64,000 nt of DNA, taken from Lachnospira sp900551945. Lineage in GTDB: Bacteria > Bacillota > Clostridia > Lachnospirales > Lachnospiraceae. Positions 37,788 to 46,514 of this stretch are shown here, in pieces (position 1 is the first letter of the stretch; the number at the start of each line of letters is the position of its first letter). The stretch covers positions 62,001-126,000 of the forward strand of contig DBFCCI010000005.1 of NCBI GenBank assembly GCA_048380335.1, written 5' to 3'. A model generated the notes under the pieces. The model made no database searches, was not told the DNA's origin, and was given only the letters and a program-made list of their open reading frames with translations. Both the position numbers and the translations under genes were made by a program.

Positions 37788-40544
37788 ATGGGAAGTACAT
37801 TTTTTAAAAATATAATAAGAGAAATTAAAAATTCATTCGGAAGATTTCTTGCAATATTTGCTATAGTTGCTATTGGAGTTGCGTTTTTTGCAGGAATAAC
37901 AGCAGCTTCATCAGATATGCAACATTCTTCTGACAAATATTATGACGATTATAATTACATGGATATAAGAATGGTTTCGACAGCAGGCTTTACACAAGAT
38001 GATATTGACAGTATAAAAGAAGTTGATGGTCTTAGTGGTGTGTTTGCAACGCATACAATTGATACGTTGACAGTTGCTAACAATACAGAAGAAGTCGTAA
38101 AGGTTATGACAGTTCCAGATGGAAGTCTTGACAGCGACAATCCAGAATATATCAATCAATTGAGATTAAAGGAAGGACGACTTCCAGAAAGTGATGATGA
38201 GTGTGTTGTAAGGTGGGAGCTTTCAAAGGAAAATATTTATAATATAGGAGATACAATTACCTTAAAGTCGGGTACAGACAGCGACTTGTCAGAAGGTCTT
38301 GATATACAAGAATTTAAAGTTGTAGGTATAGTGTATACACCATACTTTTTATCATATAAAAAAGGAACTACATCAATAGGAAATGGTACGGTAGGATATT
38401 GTATAATGATTAGAAACAATGTATTTTGTGAAGATTATTATACAGAAGTTTTTGCAACTGTTGAGGGAGCGAAGGAGCTTAACACTTATTCTGATGAGTA
38501 CACACAAAAAGTTAGTAAAGTAATTGATGATATTAAGGCAATTGCAGATACAAGGCTTGATATTAGGAGAAATTCTATAGAAGAAGATTTGGCAAATGCA
38601 AAGCAGGAAGCTATTCAAAGTGCTTATGATGAGATAAGAAAGCAAATTACTGATAGCTATACTGGCACTTATGCTCATGCGCAGTCAATGTCATATCTTA
38701 TTGACGCTATGATAAATGAAGCAGTTCAAAATGCTATTTCAGTGTTTGACAGATCTGAAATTGACGAATACTTTGACAATTTAACACAAGAGTATAAGGA
38801 GCAGTCAGCCGATTGGAAATGGTATGTGTTAAGCCGAGATGAACAGTATTCTTATGTTGATTATAAATCAAGCACAGAGCAGATGACTAATATAGCAAAG
38901 ATATTCCCTGTGTTTTTTATTCTTGTAGCAATGCTTGTGTGTCTTACTACAATGACAAGAATGGTAGATGAGCAAAGAGAGCTTATAGGAACATTTAAGG
39001 CATTAGGTTATGGCAAAGGCGTAATAGCATTAAAGTATATAAGTTATGCGTTTCTAGCTTCCATAGCAGGTGGAATAGTGGGGTGTATTATAGGTCTTAA
39101 ATTATTTCCAACAGTTATATATAACTCATGGAATATTATGTATGAAATGCCAAAAATATCCTTTGCTAATCATACAGTACTTGCAATCGTAGCAATAATG
39201 TCACTTGTATTTGTAACGTGTTTAGCTTCATTTTTTGCGTGTATCACAGAGCTTAAAGAAGTGCCATCACAGCTTATGCGTCCAAAAGCACCTAAAGAAG
39301 GAAAGAAGATTTTATTAGAAAGAATACCGTTTATCTGGAAAAGACTTTCCTTTGCAAGAAAAGTAACAGCAAGAAATATTTTTAGATATAAGAAAAGATT
39401 TATAATGACAGTCGTAGGAATTGCAGGCTGTAGCGCACTTATGCTTGCAGGATATGGAATAAAGGACAGTATTTCGGAACTTATAGATGGTCAGTTTGGC
39501 AAGATATTTTCTTATGACGTATCAATGAATTATGATGAAAAGAAGCAGGAAGATGATGAAAATATATCTATTAATGAACTTAGTGATATGTTAAATGATG
39601 ACGATAGATTTTCACAAGTAATGAAAGTTTACTCATATACTTCTAATGTGTCAGCACAAAGCTTTGAAGGTGGACTTGAAGCAGAAGATATAGACGAAGA
39701 TATAATAAGTGATAATGTAATATTTGATGTAATAGACAAGTCACTTCCTTATGGCGACTTTATTGGAATGTATTCTTATAAAGACGACAGTAGAGTTGCA
39801 ATTGATGATGACGGAGTTGTAATATCACAGAGCCTTGCTGAGAGTATGAATGTAAAGACTGGTGATTATATATTCGCTGAAAATGATAACGAAGAAGTAG
39901 AAAAGTTAAGAGTTTCTAATATAATTACTATGTATGTTGGTGATTACATATTTATGAGTACTGATTATTATAACAGTGTATATGGTGATATGCCAGATAA
40001 TAACAGCATTATGGCAAAGCTTGTTGAAAAGGGGACAGATGTTGAAAATTCAATCGGAATGGATTATCTTAACAAGCATGGTGTTGGAAATATAACATTT
40101 TTTACAGATACTATAAACAGATTTACAAACATGATACAATCACTTGATATTGTAACACTTGTACTTATTGTATCGTCTGCGTTGTTAGCATTTGTTGTGC
40201 TTTACAATCTTACAAATGTTAATATTTCAGAAAGAATACGAGAGATAGCGACACTTAAAGTATTAGGATTTTATGATATGGAGGTGTCAATGTATGTATA
40301 TCGTGAAAATATTATCATAACAATTATAGGAGCTTTTGTTGGATTATTTTTAGGTGTTGGTCTTCATACATTTATTATGAAAACAATAGCTGTAGATGGA
40401 GTTATGTTTGGAACAGATATTAAACCAGTTTCTTTTGTATTTGCGTTTTTACTTACAATGACATTTTCTGTATTTGTCAATGTCGTAATGAATGGTAAGC
40501 TTAAGAAAATAGCAATGGTTACATCTTTAAAATCAGTGGAATAA
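37788..40544 (+). CDS. FtsX-domain ABC transporter permease
   Basis: 918-residue mechanotransmission-type permease. It has an N-terminal helix (about 18-40), a large extracytoplasmic part, an FtsX-like block of three helices near 370-480, a further helix near 530, a second extracytoplasmic part with an acidic stretch, and a final FtsX block near 780-910. Two FtsX domains in one chain let it work with the single ATPase encoded upstream. No sensor kinase or regulator is nearby. Confidence 0.9.
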   Translation: MGSTFFKNIIREIKNSFGRFLAIFAIVAIGVAFFAGITAASSDMQHSSDKYYDDYNYMDIRMVSTAGFTQDDIDSIKEVDGLSGVFATHTIDTLTVANNTEEVVKVMTVPDGSLDSDNPEYINQLRLKEGRLPESDDECVVRWELSKENIYNIGDTITLKSGTDSDLSEGLDIQEFKVVGIVYTPYFLSYKKGTTSIGNGTVGYCIMIRNNVFCEDYYTEVFATVEGAKELNTYSDEYTQKVSKVIDDIKAIADTRLDIRRNSIEEDLANAKQEAIQSAYDEIRKQITDSYTGTYAHAQSMSYLIDAMINEAVQNAISVFDRSEIDEYFDNLTQEYKEQSADWKWYVLSRDEQYSYVDYKSSTEQMTNIAKIFPVFFILVAMLVCLTTMTRMVDEQRELIGTFKALGYGKGVIALKYISYAFLASIAGGIVGCIIGLKLFPTVIYNSWNIMYEMPKISFANHTVLAIVAIMSLVFVTCLASFFACITELKEVPSQLMRPKAPKEGKKILLERIPFIWKRLSFARKVTARNIFRYKKRFIMTVVGIAGCSALMLAGYGIKDSISELIDGQFGKIFSYDVSMNYDEKKQEDDENISINELSDMLNDDDRFSQVMKVYSYTSNVSAQSFEGGLEAEDIDEDIISDNVIFDVIDKSLPYGDFIGMYSYKDDSRVAIDDDGVVISQSLAESMNVKTGDYIFAENDNEEVEKLRVSNIITMYVGDYIFMSTDYYNSVYGDMPDNNSIMAKLVEKGTDVENSIGMDYLNKHGVGNITFFTDTINRFTNMIQSLDIVTLVLIVSSALLAFVVLYNLTNVNISERIREIATLKVLGFYDMEVSMYVYRENIIITIIGAFVGLFLGVGLHTFIMKTIAVDGVMFGTDIKPVSFVFAFLLTMTFSVFVNVVMNGKLKKIAMVTSLKSVE

Positions 40545-40551
40545 CGAAAAC

Positions 40552-40613
40552 AACCTTCTCATATATTGAGATAGGCGTGATAGAAATATCACCTATCAAT
40601 ATGTGAGGAGGTT
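40552..40613 (+). promoter_or_regulatory. long hairpin over the spoIIIAA ribosome-binding site
   Basis: The left arm AACCTTCTCATATATTG (40552-40568) pairs with 40597-40613, which contains AGGAGG, the spoIIIAA site. The stem continues, with bulges of two bases each, to a GAAA tetraloop at 40583-40586 (TGATA/TATCA). ATTTTT follows, so it also looks like a terminator for the ABC operon. Which role it plays is open. Confidence 0.75.
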
Positions 40614-40617
40614 ATTT

Positions 40618-41505
40618 TTGTATATGGCGCATATAAATGATGTAATAAGTGTATTACCAATTAAACTTAGAAGTGCAATAAGTCTTGAAAATGTATATGA
40701 AATCCGATTAAGAGCCAAGCAACCAGTTATTACGATTGGAAAGTATGGGGAAAATATTTATGAAAACTATATAATGACAAAAGAAGATATTCGTCAAAGT
40801 CTTGAATATATAAGTAACTATTCTATTTATGCTTATCAAGACAATATAAGACAAGGCTATATTACAATTAAAGGCGGTCATAGAATAGGTGTATGCGGAC
40901 AAGTTATTGAACAAAACGGACATATTAAAGCACAGCAATACATATCGTTTATTAATATAAGAATTGCACATGAAATAAAAGGTTGCGCAGATAAAGTTAT
41001 GAATTTTATAAACTTTGAAAAATTCGGACATACACTTATAATTTCACCTCCATCATGTGGCAAGACAACCCTTTTAAGAGATATGATAAGACAATTATCT
41101 AAGGGAAATGAAAAAAGAAAGGGAATGAGAGTAAGTGTAATAGATGAAAGAGGGGAGATAGCTTCTGCTTATAATGGTATTCCACAAAATGATTTAGGGA
41201 TGAGAACTGATGTTATAAGCGGTTGTAATAAGTCAGAAGGTATGCTTCTTATGGTGCGTTCGATGAACCCACAAGTTATTGCAGTAGATGAAATTGGTAT
41301 GAAAGACGATATTGAAGCTATAGAGTATATAATTAACTGTGGCTGTAGAGTTATTGCAACAATGCACTCACAAAGTCTTGATGAAGCTATCAAAAAACCT
41401 TATATGAAAGAGCTAATAAATAAAGATTTTTTTTCAAATATAATAGTACTTTCATCGGAAAATGGAGTTGGTACAATAAAAGAAATGATTGACTTAAAGC
41501 AATAA
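40618..41505 (+). CDS. spoIIIAA: stage III sporulation protein AA (ATPase)
   Basis: Cytoplasmic VirB11/GspE-like ATPase of the SpoIIIA-SpoIIQ channel joining mother cell and forespore. Walker A is SPPSCGKTTLLRD near residue 144, and VSVIDERGEIA and VIAVDEIG follow. A TTG at 40618 is six bases after AGGAGG and is preferred; ATG at 40624 is possible. 295 residues. It heads a complete spoIIIA operon; in relatives this is transcribed in the mother cell by sigma-E, but no clear sigma-E promoter was picked out here. Confidence 0.94.
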   Translation: MYMAHINDVISVLPIKLRSAISLENVYEIRLRAKQPVITIGKYGENIYENYIMTKEDIRQSLEYISNYSIYAYQDNIRQGYITIKGGHRIGVCGQVIEQNGHIKAQQYISFINIRIAHEIKGCADKVMNFINFEKFGHTLIISPPSCGKTTLLRDMIRQLSKGNEKRKGMRVSVIDERGEIASAYNGIPQNDLGMRTDVISGCNKSEGMLLMVRSMNPQVIAVDEIGMKDDIEAIEYIINCGCRVIATMHSQSLDEAIKKPYMKELINKDFFSNIIVLSSENGVGTIKEMIDLKQ

Positions 41506-41520
41506 GTCGATGTAAAAAAC

Positions 41521-42063
41521 GTGATTGCATTAGGGGGTGTAAGTATCAAATTTATAGGTTGTATTATAGTGATTTTAGGAACGACATATATGGGGTTTTA
41601 CAAGTGCTTTTGTATGCAGTCAAGAGTAAGGCGTTTAAAAGCTTTTAAAGATACTTTTATTATGATAAAGGGGCATATAGGGTTTGCAGGAATGAATATG
41701 CCAGAAATATTTGAAACTATATCGTGTGTAGCAGAAAGCGAACACATAAAAGAATTTTACAAGTATGTGTCAACACAGCTTACAAAAAAAGAAGATATAG
41801 ACTTTTATCATGTTTGGGAAAATGCAGTTATAACGCATATTAAAGGAGTATATCTAAATGATAAAGATTGTTTTGTTATTGAAAAAATCGGACGTATGCC
41901 GGTGTATCTTGATGGAGAAAGTCAGATAAAAGTAATAGATATGACAGTGTTTGAGCTTGACAGGCTTATTGAAAATGCGCAAGAAGATATAAAACAAAAA
42001 GGAAAAGTGTACAAGTGTTTAGGTGTTATGGCAGGGATATTTATTGTTATTTTGCTTATATAA
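41521..42063 (+). CDS. spoIIIAB: stage III sporulation protein AB
   Basis: GspF-like membrane protein of the SpoIIIA complex. It has an N-terminal helix (KFIGCIIVILGTTYMGFYKC), a cytoplasmic-looking middle and a C-terminal helix (VMAGIFIVILLI). The start given is the GTG at 41521, which has no good site. A strong AGGGGGTG at 41532-41539 lies inside this frame, five bases before an ATC at 41545; starting there would give 172 residues and align better with known AB N-termini. No ATG/GTG/TTG is suitably placed after it. Confidence 0.88.
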   Translation: MIALGGVSIKFIGCIIVILGTTYMGFYKCFCMQSRVRRLKAFKDTFIMIKGHIGFAGMNMPEIFETISCVAESEHIKEFYKYVSTQLTKKEDIDFYHVWENAVITHIKGVYLNDKDCFVIEKIGRMPVYLDGESQIKVIDMTVFELDRLIENAQEDIKQKGKVYKCLGVMAGIFIVILLI

Positions 42064-42160
42064 ATAGATATTTAATGCTAAAAAATAGCTTGTATTGTAT
42101 AGAAAAGATAGTGAATATTAGAAACAATAAGTTGGGAAATATTATAAGGAGGAGTGGGGA

Positions 42161-42355
42161 TTGGAGGTTAGCCTTATATTTAAAATAGCGGCGGTTGGTA
42201 TACTTGTATCAGTGTTAAGTCAAGTATTAAAGCACAGTGGCAGAGATGAGCAGGCGTTTTTGACAAGCCTTGCAGGACTGCTTCTTGTATTGTATTGGAT
42301 AGTGCCGTATATTGTAGAATTATTTGAAACTATGAAAAAGATGTTTGAGTTGTAA
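42161..42355 (+). CDS. spoIIIAC: stage III sporulation protein AC
   Basis: 64-residue protein with two membrane helices and the typical pattern IFKIAAVGILVSVLSQVLKHSGRDEQA. Member of the SpoIIIA channel. The TTG start follows AAGGAGGAG. Confidence 0.94.
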   Translation: MEVSLIFKIAAVGILVSVLSQVLKHSGRDEQAFLTSLAGLLLVLYWIVPYIVELFETMKKMFEL

Positions 42356-42367
42356 AGGGTGATTTAA

Positions 42368-42754
42368 TTGGATATTTTCAAAATCTCAACAATAGCTTTA
42401 TGTGCTGTTGTATCAGGTATGATATTAAAAAGTGCCAAAAGTCCGTTGACAGTTGTGGTGTCACTTGGCGTTTCTATTACGATTTTATTTTATATAGTGT
42501 CACAGCTTATGCAGGTAATTACACAACTTGAAACACTAAAAACATATCTTTCATCGGGAAGTGGGTATATAGAGCTTTTGTTAAAAGTAATGGGAATAAC
42601 TTATATTACACAATTAAGTGCAGATATATGTAGAGATAATGGGTATCAAGCAGTTGCAGGGCAGATTGAGATATTTAGCAAATTGACAATTGCTACAATG
42701 AGTATGCCCGTTGTTATCTCACTGTTTGAAGTAGTTGCAAAATGTATAGATTAA
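42368..42754 (+). CDS. spoIIIAD: stage III sporulation protein AD
   Basis: 128-residue membrane protein with about four helices, related to AC in its first half, and the family pattern GYIELLLKVMGITYITQLSADICRD in two parts. The TTG start has AAGGGTGA upstream and lies twelve bases after spoIIIAC. Confidence 0.93.
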   Translation: MDIFKISTIALCAVVSGMILKSAKSPLTVVVSLGVSITILFYIVSQLMQVITQLETLKTYLSSGSGYIELLLKVMGITYITQLSADICRDNGYQAVAGQIEIFSKLTIATMSMPVVISLFEVVAKCID

Positions 42755-42769
42755 ATTAGGATAGTTAAA

Positions 42770-43939
42770 ATGGGAGGATTATATAAAAAAGCAATACTGC
42801 GGTTAAATTTTGTATTAATGTTATTTATTATATTATACAATAACATTTCAACAGCTTATGCAGCAGAAAACACTAATACAGAAAATACAAATATAGATAT
42901 GTATGATTACTCTAATATAGACGAGGCTATCAATGACGCAGGGTATAGTGGAAGTTTTGAAGATATTTTAAAGATAATATATGGAGATTATAGTACACAA
43001 AATACAAACAATTCATTTAAAAATAAATTAATAAGAATTTTTGATGAAGTGATTGGTTATGCTATAAAGAGTAATAAAATGACAGTAGTTCAAATAATAC
43101 TTTTAGCAGTATTATCGGCAGCAATTAATTGTTTTACACCGTCATTTGGAAAAGACCAAGTATCAGAAACAGCGCAGATGGTTATTAATATTGCACTGAT
43201 AAGTATATTGTTTGCAACTTTTACTAATTCGTATAAGATAAGTGAAAATGCAATACTTTCTTGTGTATCTGTTTATAAAGCAGTTATTCCCGTATTTTTT
43301 TCGGCAGTCGTGGCAGTTACGGGAAGTGTTACGGCTACTGTTTATTATGAAGTAGTGCTTATGCTTATAACATTTGTTAATATGTTTTTTAAAAATATTT
43401 TGTTGCCCTTTAATAAAATCTACATAATATTTTCAATGGCAGATAGTGTAACGCAAAGAGAATATTTTACAAAAGCAGCAAGTTTTGTACCAGCTATAAT
43501 AAAAATAAGTTGTCGAGTTGCGATTATATTTTTTACAGGGCTTGGAGGAATTAAAGGAATAACAGCACCAATGGCAGATTCGATTAAAAAGAAGGTGTTT
43601 TATAAAGCTGTTGAGTCAATTCCCGTAGTAGGTGACTCTCTTGACGCAGTAGGACAGACTGTGATGAGTGCAGGTACACTTGTAAAAAATACAATTGGTG
43701 TTGGCGCAATTATTATTATAATAGTTATATGTAGTATTCCTGTAATTAAGCTAGTTGTTACAATGTGTTTACTTAAGGTTGTATCAGCGGTAATAGAGCC
43801 GGTAGCAGACAAGCAGATTGTAAAGGCTGTAAATTGTGTTGCAGACACGATTGGGTTTATGTCGCTTATTGTGCTTACCTGTGCAGGGCTTTTTATTCTT
43901 ATGGCAGCAGTTATATGTATTGTTTCAAATGTAAATTAA
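42770..43939 (+). CDS. spoIIIAE: stage III sporulation protein AE
   Basis: Polytopic membrane protein with a cleavable signal-like N-terminus (to about residue 31), an extracytoplasmic stretch, then about seven helices. The pattern SVYKAVIPVFFSAVVAVTG and GLGGIKGITAPMADSIKKK are family signatures. 389 residues. It starts fifteen bases after spoIIIAD. A 112-bp gap with repeat C follows before spoIIIAF. Confidence 0.93.
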   Translation: MGGLYKKAILRLNFVLMLFIILYNNISTAYAAENTNTENTNIDMYDYSNIDEAINDAGYSGSFEDILKIIYGDYSTQNTNNSFKNKLIRIFDEVIGYAIKSNKMTVVQIILLAVLSAAINCFTPSFGKDQVSETAQMVINIALISILFATFTNSYKISENAILSCVSVYKAVIPVFFSAVVAVTGSVTATVYYEVVLMLITFVNMFFKNILLPFNKIYIIFSMADSVTQREYFTKAASFVPAIIKISCRVAIIFFTGLGGIKGITAPMADSIKKKVFYKAVESIPVVGDSLDAVGQTVMSAGTLVKNTIGVGAIIIIIVICSIPVIKLVVTMCLLKVVSAVIEPVADKQIVKAVNCVADTIGFMSLIVLTCAGLFILMAAVICIVSNVN

Positions 43940-44003
43940 TACTAGTAAGTATTTAGGTTTGAGTTATGGGGGACACTAAGTTATGATGACAGTTGATAAT
44001 TTT

Positions 44004-44034
44004 GCGCAAGTATGGATTTTGACTTGTTGTTTGC
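44004..44034 (-). repeat. repeat family C, copy 4
   Basis: Minus-strand GCAAACAACAAGTCAAAA followed by TCCATACTTGCGC, matching copies at 1819, 22638 and 30779. It lies inside the spoIIIA operon between AE and AF. Confidence 0.6.
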
Positions 44035-44052
44035 ATAAATAAGGGGAAATTT

Positions 44053-44682
44053 ATGGATAGTATAATAAGTTGGTGTCGGCAGATATTTATTGTTAGTATT
44101 TTGTCAAATATAGTGCTTCATCTTGTACCATCAGATAAATATGACAAGTATATTAAGTATATATGCGGTATTGTTATGCTGGCTGTTTGTATAGAGCCGA
44201 TATTAAATATTTTACCGAGTTCTTTGTCTTTATCAGAAATTTACGCCAATATAATACAAACATCGGATATTAAGAAGCTTGAAAATGAACTTAAATATCA
44301 AGAAGCTAATTCGGATAATATTATAAATGAATATACTTTGAAGTTTAAAAAGGATATAGAAAACTTTGTATTAGAGCAAGGGCTTTATCCTATTAATACG
44401 GAGATTATTATTGATTTTGATGAAAATAGTGATGACTTTGGTTCAATAACGAAAATAGAATTGACTGTATCGGAAGAACAATATAGTAATTCAGATAAAG
44501 TTAATGATAGTACAGTATCAGACGTTGAAAAGATTAGTATACCCCAAATAGATATTAATAATTTGGAAAATGGTAATTCTAGGGATAATAATGTACAAGA
44601 TGATAGTAGGGTGGCTTTGTTAAAACAGAAGTTGGCGGAATTTTATGCGATACCGCAGGATAGGATTGTAATATATAGTTAG
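44053..44682 (+). CDS. spoIIIAF: stage III sporulation protein AF
   Basis: Two N-terminal membrane helices (about 10-30 and 37-57) precede an acidic soluble domain ending with LLKQKLAEFYAIPQDRIVIY, like the C-terminus of known AF proteins. 209 residues. GGGGAAA precedes the ATG. Confidence 0.92.
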   Translation: MDSIISWCRQIFIVSILSNIVLHLVPSDKYDKYIKYICGIVMLAVCIEPILNILPSSLSLSEIYANIIQTSDIKKLENELKYQEANSDNIINEYTLKFKKDIENFVLEQGLYPINTEIIIDFDENSDDFGSITKIELTVSEEQYSNSDKVNDSTVSDVEKISIPQIDINNLENGNSRDNNVQDDSRVALLKQKLAEFYAIPQDRIVIYS

Positions 44683-44709
44683 TTTGTGTGGTGCGTTTTT
44701 TTGCTGTGG

Positions 44710-44860
44710 GGATATCAGTAGTATATAAACACACACACCAGTAAAAGTACAGCATGATATATTTGTATGCCATTATCGAACAAGGGTGTTCGCTTCTGGC
44801 ATACAAATATATCCTACTGTTCTTTTAATGGTGCATTTAGTTTATATACTACTGATATCC
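44710..44860 (+). repeat. repeat family A, long copy 3, inside spoIIIA operon
   Basis: 151-bp copy with perfect 21-bp terminal inverted repeats containing GATATCAGTAGTATATAAAC, a middle stem (AAAAG-ACAG with CTGT-CTTTT), a perfect 16-bp central stem GATATATTTGTATGCC (44756-44771 with 44798-44813), and a CGAACA/TGTTCG top. It is the best-preserved long copy and lies between spoIIIAF and spoIIIAG. Confidence 0.88.
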
Positions 44861-44976
44861 TACGGAAAGTTTTTTTCGTACGCGTTAGCCACGTTTTAAG
44901 AATTATTTAAGTATAATTAGTGGGTGGTGAGAGTTGGGTGGGGAAATTTTTATGGAAAGTAAGGGGAGTGGGGGTT

Positions 44977-45594
44977 TTGAAAAAATTTAGGAAATTAATT
45001 GAAGATTTGATGAATAAATCGGGGAAAGAAACAATAACAATAGTAGTACTTATAGGAGTACTTCTGCTTGTGATATCACTTCCTACTAAAAAGAGCAGTA
45101 ACGATGAAAATAGTAATTTATCGAGTGGAACTTCATCGAGTAGTTATTCAAAGGATAGTTCAGATGTAAATTCAGACAATGTTTCATCAGATAGTGCCAA
45201 AAGTTATGAAGAATATCTTGAAGATAAGATATCGGTGTTATTGTCAAAGGCTGATGGAGTGGGAAAGGCTCAGGTTGTAGTATCGGTAAAAAATACTTCT
45301 GAAAAAATAATAGCAAAAGATGTGATTTCATCAGAAGAAAGTGTCAATGAAACTGACAGTGCAGGGGGAGTTAGGAGTTCTCAAAAGTCACAAAATTCTT
45401 CAACTAATATATCAGCTAATACAAATAACGGAGATGAGCCATTTGTCACAATGGAAAATATGCCAGAGATAGAAGGTGTTGTAGTAGTAGCACAAGGAGG
45501 TGGTGAGCCAACTGTAGTATCTGAAATAACATCAGCAATTGAAGCACTGTTAGGTGTACCAGCACATAAAATAAAAGTATTAAAAATGTCATAA
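44977..45594 (+). CDS. spoIIIAG: stage III sporulation protein AG
   Basis: Ring-forming component of the channel: one membrane helix (about 21-41), a Ser/Asn/Asp-rich stretch, and the ring-building domain recognised from YEEYLEDKISVLLSKADGVGKA and PEIEGVVVVAQGG. The TTG at 44977 gives MKKFRKLIEDL and follows AAGGGGAGTG; a longer frame upstream is less likely. 205 residues. Confidence 0.92.
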   Translation: MKKFRKLIEDLMNKSGKETITIVVLIGVLLLVISLPTKKSSNDENSNLSSGTSSSSYSKDSSDVNSDNVSSDSAKSYEEYLEDKISVLLSKADGVGKAQVVVSVKNTSEKIIAKDVISSEESVNETDSAGGVRSSQKSQNSSTNISANTNNGDEPFVTMENMPEIEGVVVVAQGGGEPTVVSEITSAIEALLGVPAHKIKVLKMS

Positions 45595-45715
45595 TTATAC
45601 TTACTAATCTATAATAATTTATTAGATTGATTTATATGTAGTGCAAAAATCTGAAATGAATTAGCTATAAATTTTACAAGCTTGTATACAGGTTTTTGTA
45701 AGAATGGAGGCAAAG

Positions 45716-46333
45716 TTGAAAAAGATTAAAAGAAATCAGGTTATTATTACAGGGTTTGCGATAATGATTGCTATTGCAGGATACATAAATTACACAGGTA
45801 ATATTTCGGATATAATATCAATAAAAAACACTTCTAAGACAGAAGAAGCGGCGGCTACTTCCAATCCAGTAGATGAAGTGACTAATGATATATTAAGTAA
45901 TGATGCTGAGCCAGACGAGCAAAGTCTTACAGAGCCGGGAAGTGTAGTATTAACTTCTGGAACTGGTGTATCATCTGGAATTATATCTCAAGCAAAACTT
46001 AACAGAGAGCAAATTCGAGCAAAGAATAAAGAGTCACTTATGGATATAATTAATAATGCAGCACTAACAGAAACTTCAAAAGCAGAAGCAGTTGCAAAAC
46101 TTTCTCAAATAACAGATAATTCAGAAAAAGAAATTGCAGCAGAATTGTTATTAGAAGCAAAAGGTTTTGAAGATGTTGTTGTGTCTATGCTTGATGGAAA
46201 TGTTGATGTAGTAGTTAATAAAACTACACTTACAGATTATGAAAAAGCACAGATAGAAGATGTTGTAAAAAGAAAAACTGGTGTAACAACAGATAAGATT
46301 ACAATAAATGTTTGCAATAATTCCAATAATTGA
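45716..46333 (+). CDS. spoIIIAH: stage III sporulation protein AH
   Basis: Ring protein that meets SpoIIQ from the forespore side. One membrane helix (about 10-30), a disordered stretch, then a coiled and ring-building domain (REQIRAKNKESLMDIINNA through KAQIEDVVKRKTGV). The TTG at 45716 has GGAGG five bases upstream; the ATG at 45704 overlaps that site. 205 residues. Last gene of the operon. Confidence 0.92.
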   Translation: MKKIKRNQVIITGFAIMIAIAGYINYTGNISDIISIKNTSKTEEAAATSNPVDEVTNDILSNDAEPDEQSLTEPGSVVLTSGTGVSSGIISQAKLNREQIRAKNKESLMDIINNAALTETSKAEAVAKLSQITDNSEKEIAAELLLEAKGFEDVVVSMLDGNVDVVVNKTTLTDYEKAQIEDVVKRKTGVTTDKITINVCNNSNN

Positions 46334-46411
46334 TTATAATAAGATATAAGTACAAAAAGACCACGAATACAAAGTGGCAAGTTAAAAAATATAGGAAAGG
46401 AAAAGCTATTT

Positions 46412-46497
46412 AGATGAAGCCTATATAATTTATAGGTATGTACACTACAAATTGTGAAATTGTAGCCATCATCTGACATATACATACTTGTATATGT
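46412..46497 (+). ncRNA. possible structured leader of asp23
   Basis: AGATGA (46412-46417) and TCATCT (46469-46474) can close a junction holding two hairpins, CCTATA/TATAGG (46420-46436) and CTACAA/TTGTAG (46445-46465). A third, ACATATAC/GTATATGT (46476-46497), follows. GTATGTA (46436-46442) can pair with TACATAC (46481-46487), an alternative that would break hairpin three. No known riboswitch class was recognised. Confidence 0.4.
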
Positions 46498-46514
46498 AGT
46501 AGCAGGTTAGTTAT

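Noticed and set aside
29203..44860. Family A and C repeats as a CRISPR array or insertion sequence
   Set aside because: Copies are dispersed with no regular spacing, no spacers and no cas or transposase genes nearby.
46412..46475. Hammerhead ribozyme suggested by a GATGA sequence in the asp23 leader
   Set aside because: The required CUGAUGA and GAAA core elements are not both present and the cleavage-site context is missing.
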